NCBI GenBank assembly: GCA_963662175.1 | Contig: OY759221.1 | Span: forward strand, 38,004,045 to 38,068,044 | DNA: 64,000 nt | From: Aradus depressus | Lineage: Eukaryota; Arthropoda; Insecta; Hemiptera; Aradidae | Direction: 5' to 3' | In this document: positions 32,968 to 44,690 of the stretch, piece by piece | How the letters are laid out: the number at the start of each line of letters is the position of its first letter | How positions within the stretch are numbered: the first letter of the stretch is position 1 | Notes under the pieces: model-generated | Seen by the model: the letters and a program-made list of their open reading frames with translations, nothing else | Database searches by the model: none | What the model was told of the DNA's origin: nothing | Made by a program: the position numbers and the translations under genes

Positions 32968-33617
32968 CAGTAGAACCTCTTTAAGTCGAACCTCGATAAG
33001 TCGAAAACCTCCAAAACTCGAAAAAAAGTTTTGTTCCTTTCCCTTCAAGCCCCAAAACCTCCATTACTCGAAATCTCAACCCTCTATTAGTCGAAATAAT
33101 CAGTGAGTCCCTACAAGCCATTTTGGTACACATTTTCCCTCTATAACTCGAAAAAATAAATTGGACCTCTGTATCTCGAACATAACAATGTTTTATTTTA
33201 CAACCTTTACAACTCGATTATTTGAAACTTATTACCTCTATAGCTCGAAGAAAAATAAGTTACTGACTTTAAGAATTTGCCGACAATGTCCACCAATGTT
33301 TCTTAGAAAACAATTTAGGAGTATACAATAAATAGGATTACCAATTATCTAAAGCAAAAAAAAAAAAATGACTTTTTTTAATACTACGTATTTTTTATTT
33401 TAAGGATGTTTTGAAATAATGTTGATTTATGATAAATATAAATATGTTTGTTAACTCTGTAACTTGAATTTTTATTTATTTCACCTCTCTAACTCAAAAT
33501 TAGTTAGAATGAATCTTAACCTCTAAAAGTCGAATCGAAATCCTTCATAAGTTGAAAACTCTATTACTCGAATTTTTTGGCGTCTGCCTTGATGTTCGAC
33601 TTATAGAGGTTCTACTA
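32968..33617. mobile_element. pogo-type MITE, about 650 bp
   Basis: The terminus CAGTAGAACCTCTTTAAGTC is matched inversely by GACTTATAGAGGTTCTACT. Both ends sit in TATATA, compatible with a TA target duplication. The interior is A-rich with many TCGAA words resembling the terminus. No coding sequence. Confidence 0.8.
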
Positions 33618-33763
33618 TATATACATTTTAATAAAATATAATAACTAAATACAGTTAATATAAAAGGGAATATAAAAAAAAACTTATAGAGAATACAAGT
33701 TTTGTAAAAGAAGTTTGTTACATAGTTTAAAAGTGGGACAGAAAGTATAAATACTGAACAAGC

Positions 33764-33872
33764 ATTTGTGTAGATTTATTTTTTATTTTATTTTTTTTTC
33801 CTTTGGCTTTATGTACGGTGCATATTAGCCATGTTAATGTGTTATATATAATTATTTAAGATTTGTGTAGAT
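33764..33872 (-). repeat. SINE2, 3' end only, 12-bp duplication
   Basis: T-rich tract then TTTGGCTTTATGTACGGTGC and GCCATGTTAATGTG; flanked by ATTTGTGTAGAT at 33764-33775 and 33861-33872. Confidence 0.9.
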
Positions 33873-33922
33873 AAAACTAAAAAGATGGTTCGGTTTCAGT
33901 GAATTATCTGCAGATAATATGT

Positions 33923-34172
33923 TAGGTTAAATTAGGTTTTATGACTCATGTCCGGGATTTAACTACGAGGTCATATCGCCTACTACCAGAGCGCTCTTTC
34001 GTCACTCTGGTGGACATGAGCCCGACTCTTCTGTGGGAGTCCTAAATTTTGCCTACTCTAAATTTTTATTCACCTAGGGTAGGGGTCTTTTACGAGTACC
34101 TGACATCGTACAGGCTCGGGATCATCGCTTTACCTCCCATCCGAAGAAAGGCGTGCTTAAGTTTTTTTCACA
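33923..34172 (-). repeat. SINE1, head-truncated
   Basis: Tail and body on the minus strand through CATCCGAAGAAAGGCGTGC; the tRNA-like head is absent. Confidence 0.8.
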
Positions 34173-34234
34173 TTATATATTGTAGCATGTCTACCCTATA
34201 GACAATTATTATTATTATTATACAGCAAGGACCA

Positions 34235-34580
34235 GTGACACTACGAGCGAATCGAGGCCACTTGGAGCTGATTTAAAGAGGATTTTATTAAGAAGATTAA
34301 TACTCTGAACTAGCGATGCCTGCAAGTGAATCGCGATCGCTAGGAGCAAAACAAGAGCGAATTGTGGGTCGTTTGTAGTTAAATTGAAGATAATTTCATT
34401 TAGAAGAACATGCTCGGAACTAGCGATGCCTGCGAGTGAATCGCGATCGCTAGAAGCGAAACAGGAGCGAATTGTGGGTCGTTTGGAGTTAAATTGAAGA
34501 TAATTTCATTTAGAAGAACATGCTCGGAACTAGCGATGCCTGCGAGTAAATCGCGATCGCTAGGAGCGAAAACAAGGAAC
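34235..34580. repeat. 110-bp tandem repeat, about 3 units
   Basis: GAGCGAAT recurs at 34245, 34355 and 34465, and GAACTAGCGATGCCTGC at 34307, 34417 and 34527, each exactly 110 bp apart. Each unit contains an inverted pair (CTAGCGAT / ATCGCTAG). The first unit is more diverged. Confidence 0.9.
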
Positions 34581-35439
34581 AAAGGATGTAGAGGAAGGGA
34601 AGGAAGCAAGATAATTGTTTACATCCGGTGTTGCCTGAACGGCCAGGCCGGGCTAGCAATCCCCCGTTCTCGGAATTGACTGATGCAACCGGTGATCGGT
34701 GATTGGCTGGAAGTAAATGAGTCAGTGAGATATAGTGTATTTCGGACGGTGTAAAGCCAGTGAAAAATGTAACTTCTAATGTAGCCTCGAAACCAGACAG
34801 ATCTTCAAGAACTATGTGATTGGATGATTTCTGCGGGATGTCCAGATAAAGCTGATCGCACCGTCATCGCCAAGGATATCATAATTAAGGTACCTGTAAT
34901 ATCGATTCTAGGATAGATGTTTTTAGAAACGATTCAGTCTTTCCGACATAGGCCCATTTTATTTGTAAATTATATTTTGTAAATTGTTTTGTAAATTTTG
35001 TTCTTATTAAAATAAATATGTTACAGTTCTAAGTTTGATTCATTCCATCCCCCCCCCCCCCCCCCCCCACTCATGCTTCTTCTAGTTGACAACAGTAATT
35101 AATTATTATTAATTACTGGTGACAACTACACATTAGGAACTTGTAACCGTTCTTCCTGTGAGGAGTGTACTCAGCTATCCAAGGCATTTTTCATTTAAAG
35201 TCGCGACTTTAATAATTTTCCGATATTAATTTTTATTTGCTAATTAAATTCACTTACACACACTCTCTCAAGAAGGGGAAAGGTGGTTACAATATTTTGT
35301 GATATAGACAGTATTTAAAAAAAAACCTTTTTCTTATTTTGGAAATGGAAATGGAGCCTGTTAAGGAGGGAATATTACGACATTATTTAATTTTTTCTAT
35401 TGTTTCTGGCAACACTGTTACACCAGGGCTGCTATATTC
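34581..35439. other. No gene recognised; C20 tract
   Basis: A C run at 35049-35068 and otherwise ordinary sequence without motifs. Confidence 0.4.
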
Positions 35440-35900
35440 CCACTAATGTGAGATTTTGGAATTCTCTCATAACCATTTTTATCTTCGTAAAGAAGAGGGG
35501 AATTTATGTAATCGGACAGAAATTCATTCATGTTTTCCCATTCCCTAATTCCAAAAAGATATCCTGTCAGTCTGTGTGTCTGTGAATACAATAACTCCTC
35601 ATAGAGTGAACGTATTGACACGAAATTTCATATGTAAATTGAAAGCCATATTTAGATGAAAAATTTAATTTTTAAAGCGAAATTTACTGAAGGGAAGAGG
35701 GGGTGAGGAGAGAGGGCCACTACACCCCTAATAATTGCCGATAGAATGTATCCACACGAAATTTATTATAATTCAGAAAATTTGTATGTAAAAGTCTATT
35801 AATTTTTGGCCCGAACTGGTTTTGGAAGGAGTACGAAAATTTAGTTGATTAATTCGTGTTGGGGAAATACATTGCCAGTGATTCACCGACAACATTGTCC
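35440..35900 (+). repeat. P-family repeat
   Basis: AATTTATGTAATCGGACAG at the left; GATTAATTCGTGTTGGGG and GATTCACCGACAACATT at the right. Confidence 0.7.
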
Positions 35901-36699
35901 CGAAATGAGTGTGCACCTGTTTCGCACGAATTAATTATGTTTCGCCCTCTCTTTCTGAAACTAATTTACCTTCCCTCCGGCCATTTTCGTCCTTCTTCGT
36001 GTCTTGAATCCAGGTATAGAATTTTAAACCTTAATTACATGTTGGAAGTGTTCTTAGATTTGGCAAGAAAACTTGAGACTAGAGTCCTTCTTCACCAAGA
36101 CACCTATAGACTCTCCTAGCTTAGTATCTTTTAAGCTAAGTCATCCCTTAAACAAGCCCTTAACTTAAATTGTATTTCACCATTAGATTTAATACTTAAC
36201 TAAGAGCTTCCTGATTAGGGGATTTTAATGACGTGTATCCTTGTTTTATGACATGTGTTCTTAGGTCTGTTTCGAAAAGCCTAGTGTATATTAAAACTTT
36301 ATCGCTTTTAGGTAGATATATTTTACAGCAAATAGTTGATTAAAGTAGAAATAGAAACTATCATATATAAATAGCCAATTAAATGTAACAACCGAAAGAT
36401 TTTAAACTTTTGCAACAACAAAAATTACTAGTAGTAGGTATACAAAAGAAGAACTGTAATTTCGTTAGGAATGAGTTTGCGCGACTATCGATCCTTCACT
36501 TCTGAGAGATCCCTTAGTGCTACAAGTGACACTTAGATGTTTGTGAAAACCAAATAAGTTATAAGTATCTCTTAAAGTTTGTTAAGGCCCACTTAAAAGT
36601 TAGAGGACGAAAACAAGCATAGGTCTTCATGAAAGACTTGGTATCTTCAGAGCCAGGTAAGACAAGTGGACACGGTAAGGAGGAAGTGCTTACGTCCCT
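35901..36699. other. No gene recognised
   Basis: Frame 35856-36119 begins in a P end and has no domain; no other feature seen. Confidence 0.35.
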
Positions 36700-36905
36700 A
36701 GGCTCCGAAACCAATTGACCGTTTGCGCAAATATTCAATGGTTGACTTTCAGAAGGGATCCTGAATTCTTATAGTAAATTTTGTACCGATAAATTCACTA
36801 TATCGGCAATTATTAGGTTTTTGAGTTGAGCCTCCCTCTGATCCCCCTCCCCTTCTGCGGATTCCGCTGAAAAATAATAAGTTTCTTTCTTATGGTGTTT
36901 TGAAT
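36700..36905 (-). repeat. P-family fragment
   Basis: AACCAATTGACCGTTTGCGC and ACCGATAAATTCACTATATC, minus orientation. Confidence 0.65.
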
Positions 36906-37128
36906 AAGACGTTAGACTCCACACTCTACTGGTGCAATGTGCCATTGATGATAACAAAGTTGCGTTGCCGGTTCTGGTCACAAAAAAAAAAAAACAGAGG
37001 AAGACAACGTATTTTATTTCTACGAGAAATTACATCCCACATCTTACTATCACGTAGGAATTACATAAAAATGTCTATAAAAAAGAAACAATAAAATATG
37101 AGTAAGCCCTAAAAAGTAAGAACAAAAA

Positions 37129-37593
37129 TTAAAGTGACGTGATCATAGCGCCTACTACCAGAGCGCACTTTCATCGATCTGCTGGACATGAGCCCGACTC
37201 TACTATGAGAGCCCTACATGTTGCTTACACTAAATGTTAATTCATCTGAGGTAGAGGTTAGGTTAAGTTTTATGACTCATGCCCGGGCTTTAACTACGAG
37301 GTCTAATACCAGAGCGCTCTTTCGTCACTCTGGTGGACATGAGCCCGACTCTACTGTGGGAGTCCTAAATTTTGTCTACCCTAAATTTTTATTCACCTAG
37401 GGCAGGTGTCTTTAACGAGTACCTGACATGGTACAGGCTCGGGACCATCGCTTAACGTCCCATCCGAAGGACGGCTTGCTTAAGTTTATTTTACCTCCCT
37501 GATAAAATAAATTAAGGGCCTCGGTCGGGTTTCGAACCCACGCTCTTGAGCTCAGAAGCCAAGCACGCATACAACTGAGCTACCGGCGCCCTC
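37129..37593 (-). repeat. SINE1 copy preceded by a partial SINE1
   Basis: A partial copy lies at 37129-37250; a nearly full copy follows at 37254-37593 with A and B boxes on the minus strand and a GCGCCCTC start at its right end. The partial copy's tail abuts the next copy's tail, suggesting insertion near a SINE1 tail. Confidence 0.8.
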
Positions 37594-37669
37594 ACAATAT
37601 ATCTTATAAATTAAACTTCATCTATTTTGTATTCTTAATATTTTCTTAAAAAATTCACAAATCACAAAA

Positions 37670-37935
37670 AGTCTTGCTTACTGAGCTCAAGATCACGGGT
37701 TCGAGGCCCTTAGGTTCCTTTATCAAGGAGGTGAAAGAGCCTACAGCACTCAGTCCTTCGGAAAGGACGTTAAGCGATGTCGAGTCTATACAAGTCAGGT
37801 ACTCTACCTTATGTGAATAAACCAGTGTAGGTAAAATTCAGGTCTCCCACAGTAGTCAGGCTCATGTCTATCAGAGCGCTTTGTTAGAAGCTGATATGAC
37901 CACGTAGTTTAAGCCTGGGCATGAGTCACAAAAAC
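37670..37935 (+). repeat. SINE1, degenerate
   Basis: B box GGTTCGAGGCCC, body GTCCTTCGGAAAGGACG, tail GCCTGGGCATGAGTCAC. Confidence 0.75.
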
Positions 37936-38479
37936 CAACTTTGAAACAGTCCTTTTCAGGATAAAATGTCATAAAGAAATAATGCCATACAGAAGTTTAT
38001 AACGTGATCTTTGGAGAATATGATTCATATTAGATTCCTGAAGCAGAAGTTTTTCATTCAAAGATTCCCAAAACTAATTATCTTTGTGCTGATAAGAATG
38101 TTTAGTAGCAAGTTCACGAGGCTCATGTTAGTATTATTTCCAAACTAACTAAAAGGAGGCCATGAATGGAGCCGGCCTTTTAGGCCGATTAGTTTACTTT
38201 CGTTTTAAGGATATTGGAAAAGTTGGTAGATAAGCCAAACTGGTAATAGCTTATGAAGACATTCCTCCTCGGGAACCAGCAAGCATTATGGAGGCTACAT
38301 GATGACTTTCATGATCCGCAATCCATGTTATCAACCTTCAAAAGGGCTTATCTTCCTCGTTTGTCATTGTCAGAACCTTCAAAGGGATTTTGTTATCTGT
38401 CATACAAGCCGTTCTACAGCCATGTGATCTGGTTAAAAGTTTCAAATATTGGGTGGGCTTGTGCACCTAGAGACCTAAG
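37936..38479. other. Unassigned
   Basis: Frame 38253-38510 has no recognisable domain; its 3' part may be the antisense of LINE sequence that continues in the next entry. Confidence 0.3.
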
Positions 38480-38862
38480 TATCCAGTCTGGAAACGCTGG
38501 GCTTGTCTAGTCGTATCTGAAGATACCAAGGAGGACCTAGTCTATCAGTTTCCTTAGGAAATCTACGAATAATCCCATGATTCAATCCTGGACAACTACC
38601 CAGGAAGTGAGCCTCCTGTTACTTCCCGAAGCTCGCTCCTTTCAGGTTCAGGATAACATCCCTCAACACCATGGAATCCTCATCTAAGTACATTGCCGAC
38701 TGTCTATGGGTTATTCTAGTCCAATTTTTTCAACTGGGTTCGGTATGCCCCCTGGATGTTCCTAGTATTGGCTCTAGTCCCATGAAAGGCTTACTTGAAA
38801 CTTCCTTCGCCAGTCGGTCTGCCTCCTCGTTTCCCTGAATCCCCTAGAGACCGGATTACTCA
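38480..38862 (-). pseudogene. RNase H end of an R1-like LINE, broken
   Basis: A minus-strand frame reads GIQGNEEADRLAKEVSSKP then EPILGTSRG before a stop; GNEEADRLAK is the last conserved block of RNase H, with its acidic residue. A following frame gives KNWTRITHRQSAMYL, the spacer that follows RNase H in R1-like polymerases. Frames are broken several times. Confidence 0.65.
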
Positions 38863-38939
38863 TAGAATTCAACTTTCTTGTAGCTTCATACAAAAGATCT
38901 TTCCCTCCATGTTATTATTCATTACTTCTCTCCCAAAAT

Positions 38940-39165
38940 GTCTTGATTTGTTTCCAAAACCCCATAAGGACGACCTCTATTGATTTACAGTCAAAACAGC
39001 CTAAGGAGGGAGGGGATTAGAAGGGTGGGGAAGCTTAACACAAAACCTCTAATAACTGCCGATGTAATGAATGTCTCAACACGAAATTTTGAATGAGGGT
39101 TTAGAGAGAGAGCGAAACATTGATTGATTGTAAATTGCCAGTGATTCACCGACTACTTCTTTTTG
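38940..39165 (+). repeat. P-family repeat, internal and right end
   Basis: CCCCATAAGGACGACCTCTA, ACTGCCGATGTAATGAATG and GTGATTCACCGACTACTT in order. Confidence 0.7.
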
Positions 39166-39238
39166 TTTTTATTTATTCCAGCAATACATGGACTTATGGA
39201 AGCTAAAAAAGATATGTTACTTATATCCAGTGTTTTTC

Positions 39239-39375
39239 ATCTGGGAGGTTAAACCTTGAGGACGCCGTCCTTCAGATGGGGCGTTAAGAGATGGTTCCAG
39301 CCCTGACACCCTAGCGGAGTCCACCAGAAGCGATATAATCTCGTGGTTAAAGCCCGGTCATGAATCATAATAACT
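39239..39375 (+). repeat. SINE1 fragment
   Basis: GGACGCCGTCCTTCAGATGG and TTAAAGCCCGGTCATGA; middle deleted. Confidence 0.65.
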
Positions 39376-39389
39376 AACAAACTCCAAAG

Positions 39390-40450
39390 GTGTGGAATTT
39401 TGAATTGTTCAACCTCATCGTAAATAAGTAAAACTAAAGTTCAGAAAATAGAAAACTTCACAAACTGTACACAAAATATTTAGTATAAGGAGCAGTAATC
39501 CAACAAATGGTGCAAAAGAAGGATACACTTTAGTATGAAGGATTGCCAGGATGTGCAAAAGGATTAGGATGAGAAATAAGTTTGGGGATGGGAATGTCTG
39601 AATGGAAGGATGATAACGGGAGTGGAGCAAAGCAAGGTAAGGAAAGTTAGGTCCTTTGTCGAGCTCATCAAAGGTTACCTTAACAACAGACAGACACTCT
39701 CTTCGGAAGGATAGAACTCTTCATTTCGTCTTGGAACTCAGAGCTCCTTGTACAAAATTGTATAAACTGGATTTGATAATAATAATAATAACATTTATTT
39801 CCGTTAAACCATAAAGTGTTAATTAGATAGGTACGTCATACGATTTTGTACATCGAAATACAAAATATACCCAACAACCGATATTAACATAATGTGTATT
39901 ATTATTATTGTTATGAGATAAATAATATTGAAAAAAAGTTCAATGTTCATAGCAAAATATAAATAAATGAAATTACTGAGGGATTCGCAAATTTGTAATA
40001 AAAAATCAAATGATTGATGTTAAATAAAGTATAAAATGAATGTAATTAAATATGAAATAAATCTAAATATAAATAACTATTAAACTGAATTTAATTGAAT
40101 GTAAATGGATTTACTGAATAAAAAAAAATGTTAATAATTAATTTAAAAAAAAACATAATTTGAGTTAGGCTCCAAGAAATTGTCATAAATAACTCTGGAC
40201 AAAAACGAAGCTACATTACACTACCAATGAATAATAAAAAAAACATGGATGCAGATTCGTAATAAAATTATATAATAAAAAAAATTACCAATGTCCCGAA
40301 TCGGTACTTTCTAATGGCGTCGATTCGTAGAAATCACAAGTTTTGAAATCCTGAATTAGTTGAGAGAGATAAGGGAGTAAAATAAAATTAAAACATTTTA
40401 TAAAAATTTACAACTAATTTATTTATTTTTAAATATATATAGAGTGGCCA
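39390..40450. other. AT-rich, no gene; LINE-type TAA tract
   Basis: A TAATAATAATAA tract followed by CATTTATTTCC at 39777-39801 resembles a LINE 3' end. The rest is A/T-rich simple sequence. Confidence 0.4.
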
Positions 40451-40453
40451 ATC

Positions 40454-41342
40454 TAAAGCAGGCCCTACACTATCAATCCGCTTGATCAAAACAGCGAGTC
40501 CAGCTGATTGACACACACTCATTTGTAGCGGAGTTTTCGACTAGTGAACTGCTCCTCCTGGACTGCAGTGAATAGGTGATGTGTAGATACCATGGTTTCC
40601 AATCAGGATTTGGGGTTTCTCATCATGACACTTGTTACTCTCAAGCGGAAAAAAAAGATCCAGAGGAAACGACGTTGGTCACGATATAAATCAATGAGGA
40701 GGCTAATAAATTCTCGATCGGCATTATTATCTACGACGTCCGAACCTTCGGAAGCGAGCGGACGACCCTCCATCGTTGGTATCGAGCAGGTAACTGACGC
40801 AATGCTTGATCGAAATTGCTCTAGACTATCAAGCGCTCCGCCCAGCCGCTTGAGTCATTCAAACGTTCCATCAATCACCGTCAAGGTTTGACTCAAGCGT
40901 CGAATGGGTTCTAGATTATCAATTATTATCAATCGCTTGACGCGAGGTTTGGTTGGTTTGGTTTTATGACTCATGCCCGGGCTTTAACTACGAGGTCATA
41001 TCGCCTACTACCAGAGCGCTCTTTCGTCACTCTGGTGGACATGAGCCCGACTCTACTGTGGGAGTCCTAAATTTTGCCTACCCTAAATGTTTATTCATCT
41101 AGGGTAGGGGTCTTTAACGAGTACCTGACATCGTACAGGCTCGGGACCATCGCTTAACGTCCCATCCGAAGGACGGCGTGCTTAAGTTTATTTTACCTCC
41201 CAAATAAAATAAACTAAGGGCCTCGGTCGGGCTACGAACCCACGACCTTGAGCTCAGAAGTCAAGCACGCATACCACTGAGCTACCGGCGCCCTCGACGC
41301 GCGGTTTTGATCAAGCGGATTGATAGTGTAGGGCCTGCTTTA
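40454..41342. mobile_element. TIR element (39-bp inverted ends) with nested SINE1
   Basis: The ends 40454-40492 and 41304-41342 are perfect 39-bp inverted repeats (inner AAAGCAGGCCCTACACTATC). The outermost TA on each side could be the target duplication. Removing the SINE1 and one duplication leaves an element of about 530 bp. Internal frame 40592-40891 (99 codons, Lys/Arg-rich KRKKKIQRKRRWSRYKSMRR) may be a transposase N-terminal remnant; the superfamily is not assigned. Confidence 0.8.
40948..41295 (-). repeat. SINE1, full-length, nested in the TIR element
   Basis: Head (minus strand) ends at 41295 with GGCGCCCTC; the tail at the left is AACCAAACC. The flanks GACGCGAGG (40939-40947) and GACGCGCGG (41296-41304) form a 9-bp duplication with one difference. 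Confidence 0.9.
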
Positions 41343-41999
41343 AAAATAAATAAATGATACTTACAGTGACGTCACTGCACAATATTAATTACTAATTTCA
41401 CAATTCTTTATACAAACACATCTCCTCATATTTCATCCTTCATCCTTCATCCTTCACTACTGTCACTTCACATCCGCCTAAATCATTTTCAAAAAGTTAA
41501 CTTTACAAAACAAATAAAACATGATGACATCATTAGAAGTGCGATCCGACTCTAGAACCCGACTGAAGCTCCCATCTTGCTAGCTTTGGAGCCTCAAGTT
41601 CTTTCAGTCCCGCGTTTAATGAACATTGAACATTCATTCTCCCTCAACAACTTATTTCACATTTTTTCAAACTCCTTTTCTTCTATTAGTCCAAAACAAG
41701 CAAATAAAGTTGCTTATTCATCTGAAAAAAAAAAAAAATTCAGTCAATATTAAAAACACTGAATATTTTTATCATGAAAAAAAAAAAAAAATACAACTTT
41801 TAATAAACTCGATTGACAGATATTTTTTATTTTATTTTACTTCTATAATATTGAATTTATTAATCTATTATTAAATATTTTTCTGTTAAAAACGTATCTA
41901 TAATCCATCGATAAGGAGATAAGCGACATCCATCGCAGAAAGCTTTTAAAGAAATATAGCTATCTCAAAAGTTTATTTTTAATAATTCCTTATTTTTTA
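41343..41999. other. No gene recognised
   Basis: AT-rich; frame 41626-41874 lacks recognisable features. Confidence 0.4.
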
Positions 42000-42310
42000 A
42001 AATTATTGTTTTATAACTAAGAACTGTTATTGTAATCAAAGTATTGACAAAAAATTTCATATGTGAATTTCAGTTCTCTAAGGATGACGCCTATTGATTT
42101 TCAGTGGAATCAGTCGAAGGGGGGCTCAACTCAAAAATTCCAATAACTGCCGATATAATGAATGTTAGACACTGTTAGAAACTTTATTATGATGATTCAG
42201 AAGCTATTACGTAAGTCAAATATTGAGTTTTAACCCAAATGGTCGATTTGCCCTGAAAGGACTGCAAAAAAGGTATGTAACCGATGACTTTTCCCTTCCC
42301 CAGCTATACG
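42000..42310 (+). repeat. P-family repeat, internal units to right end and hairpin
   Basis: CAATAACTGCCGATATAATG and CTTCCCCAGCTATACGATGG are present. Confidence 0.6.
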
Positions 42311-43010
42311 ATGGGATAATTTAAAAAAATTATTAAATGTTAAATATAAAAAATTAAAATAATTGAATTAATAATAAATAATTAAATAAAATTACCACAT
42401 TTCCTGTATAAAAAAAATATCGAAAGTTCAAGACGCAATTTTGATGAAAGTGCACGTATTTAAAAAAAGGTCAATTAATAAATATTTCAATGGGATTTCA
42501 TAAATATAATAATGAGATGCCATATTGTTTTTCTAAATTTGTAAAAATATTAGATCCAATCCTAAGGTATCTTTCTGGGTTAACAGGGAAATAGCATAGA
42601 ATAACAGAACAAATATTAGGTATATTTATATTAACCTACATTTAAAATAAAATCAGAATATCAATATCATTAAAAAAAATCAAATTACAATAAAAAAAAA
42701 ATCTTACAAAGTCTCTTTTCTTCTTGAATATTGTGGTCATTTTTTTAGACATTTTTAATTCAATGTTATTTTGGGGATATAAACATATAAATAAATAAAA
42801 GTACCTTTGCGCATCTATACTGATGGACAAAATTACCGCACCACCTTAAAATTTGTAATTTATTTTTGTGTAATCATATTTTGAACCTCACAAATATTTC
42901 TGATTGAAATAATAAGTCATTTGAAAAAAAAAAAAAAAATCTTTGATTAAACGAAAAAAAATGCTAAACTTCAAGAATTAAAAACCGTAAAAAAATTGCT
43001 TTTCTTTTTT

Positions 43011-43345
43011 TCAATACCGAGTATTCCCACCTCTGGCCCGAATAACGTCCATTAAACGCCTTTCCATTGATTGAAACAGATTTTGAATAAAGTCCTGGGG
43101 AATATTGTCCCATTCTTCCAAAACTGCTCTTTCCAACTCTTCAAGGGTGCTAGGACCTGGGTTTCTCCTTCGTACACGTCGCTTCAGTTGGTCCCAAACA
43201 TGTTCAATCGGATTTAAGTCTAGACTCCTTGGTGGCCATGCTAAGCGCTCAATCCCCACCTCATTGAGGTAGTCATCCTCAATACGTGCCCTATGTGGCT
43301 TGGCATTATCATGCATCAGCATGAATCTTTCACCAATATAGGTCT
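43011..43345 (-). pseudogene. Tc1 transposase C-terminal catalytic part (DD34E)
   Basis: In the frame following the deletion joint: YIGERFMLMHDNAKPHRA, then WPPRSLDLNPIEHVWDQLKR and a C-terminus RRLMDVIRARGGNTRY with a stop near 43011. The second catalytic Asp (MHDN) and the Glu (PIEH) are 34 residues apart, the DD34E signature of Tc1. The first catalytic Asp was in the deleted part. Fusion to the N-terminal piece is out of frame. Confidence 0.9.
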
Positions 43346-43464
43346 TTCACCACCCTGCCAATGGTCGTGTGATGTACACCAAGTCTCCTAGCGACTTCAC
43401 GCTGGCTGTTTCCTTCCTCCAATGAAGTTATGGCCCTAACACAATTTTGCTCACTTAAAGCCAT
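43330..43464 (-). pseudogene. Tc1 transposase N-terminal HTH fragment
   Basis: Starts with ATG at 43464 and reads MALSEQNCVRAITSLEEGN, then SQREVARRLGVHHTTIGRVV, the first helix-turn-helix of Tc1/paired-type transposases, and stops at TGA (43330) immediately after the deletion joint. Confidence 0.85.
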
Positions 43465-43924
43465 TAAAAGAGATTGAAATTGTTTAAAATTTAAACCAAA
43501 TGAAACCAACTAATGAAACGGAACAATCGAAAATGGATTTTTGGAAGTAATGCAATTGATAGGCAAAATGGTATTGTTTGTTAAAAAGGAATTACTGAAG
43601 AGTAAACAATGCTTTATTTACAGTCTATGTTTACTACTAGAGCTCCTTAATACCTATAATTAATTTTAATAATAGAGAAAGATAACTGATTCGATTTTAA
43701 ACTAATAAAATTGAGTGGTGCTGTAATTTTGTCCATCATTTCACTCCTACATGGTTCACCACACACATGTTCACATCTCTCCTTAGACTTCTCATCTCCA
43801 CAACACAACCTAGACTGACTCTTGTCTATATGGAACAGCTCATCGTCATCATTTGTTCTTCACTCATTGGTTGTTCACATTCCGTTTTAAAAAAAATGCG
43901 ACTTAATTTTTTTTTTTTTACATC

Positions 43925-44180
43925 AAAACAACGTATAGGGAAAATTATGTAATCGGTCAAAAATTCGATTCGGTTTGCAACTGAATTTCATGTCTTCCGA
44001 CCTCTAGATTCCAAATATTAGGGGAAAAAATGTATGTCTGTGTGTCTGGGAACATTGATAAAATGAATGTATCGACAAGAAATTTTGTATGTGAATCCAG
44101 AACCCTCTAACAACAACACTTATTGTTTTTCAGCCAAATCGACCCAAGGGAAGGGGGGTTAGGAGGAAGGCTTAATTATA
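43925..44180 (+). repeat. P-family repeat
   Basis: ATTATGTAATCGGTCAAAAA, AATGTATCGACAAGAAATTT, CAGCCAAATCGACCCAAGGG. Confidence 0.7.
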
Positions 44181-44501
44181 AATGAAGAGCAGACGTCTGC
44201 AATTGCATGATATAGTATCAACGTACACAATATAGCAGTTAGTGGTTCAGCTAGTCTAGTGAGACACTTGAAATGAGCAGAGAACAGAGACTGTTTATCC
44301 ATTTGAGTCGTGGTTTTGTTTTGTTGGTTCTGCTCTGTACAGTTTGCTGTTTTGTTTAACTTAACACTGTTTGCACTTTGTACTGCATAATGAGCTCTCG
44401 GTAATTATCTCGTCTCGTCTTACTTCAAATGTATCTCTCTCTATCCGTTGGTGACGGACCCTGAACATCATTAGTCGCCTACACCAGACCCCTCCACTGC
44501 A
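44181..44501. other. Unassigned
   Basis: No recognisable gene. Confidence 0.35.
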
Positions 44502-44591
44502 TACCACAGTCGGGTATACCATAGTCTGATATACTACAGTCGGGTATACCACAGTCTGCTGTACTACAGTCGGGTATACTACAGTCGGGTA
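44502..44591. repeat. 15-bp minisatellite, six units
   Basis: Units of ACTACAGTCGGGTAT with variants, exact 15-bp period; on the minus strand it encodes VVYPT-like pentapeptides in the open frame 44361-44552. Confidence 0.9.
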
Positions 44592-44690
44592 TTGCCAAAA
44601 AGGTTTGCCGGTGAATTTGTCTAACGGTAAACTCGACTATATCGAGTTCGTCAAAAGTATATTTATTTTAAAAAATTAACACTTTGAAGA

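Larger units (their letters stand above)
42821..43738 (-). mobile_element. Tc1-type transposon, internally deleted (918 bp)
   Basis: Inverted ends of 24 bp (42821-42844 and 43715-43738; begin TGATGGACAAAATTAC, one mismatch). The transposase is on the minus strand with the middle missing. Full elements of this group are usually about 1.3-1.6 kb, so several hundred bp are lost. Both ends remain, so it could in principle be moved by a related transposase. Confidence 0.9.
42390..43900 (+). repeat. Q-family repeat split by a Tc1 element
   Basis: Left half 42390-42815 and right half 43739-43900 match the uninterrupted copies 62180-62830 and (inverted) 9715-10150. The Tc1 element fills the gap, giving an empty-site comparison. 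Confidence 0.75.
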
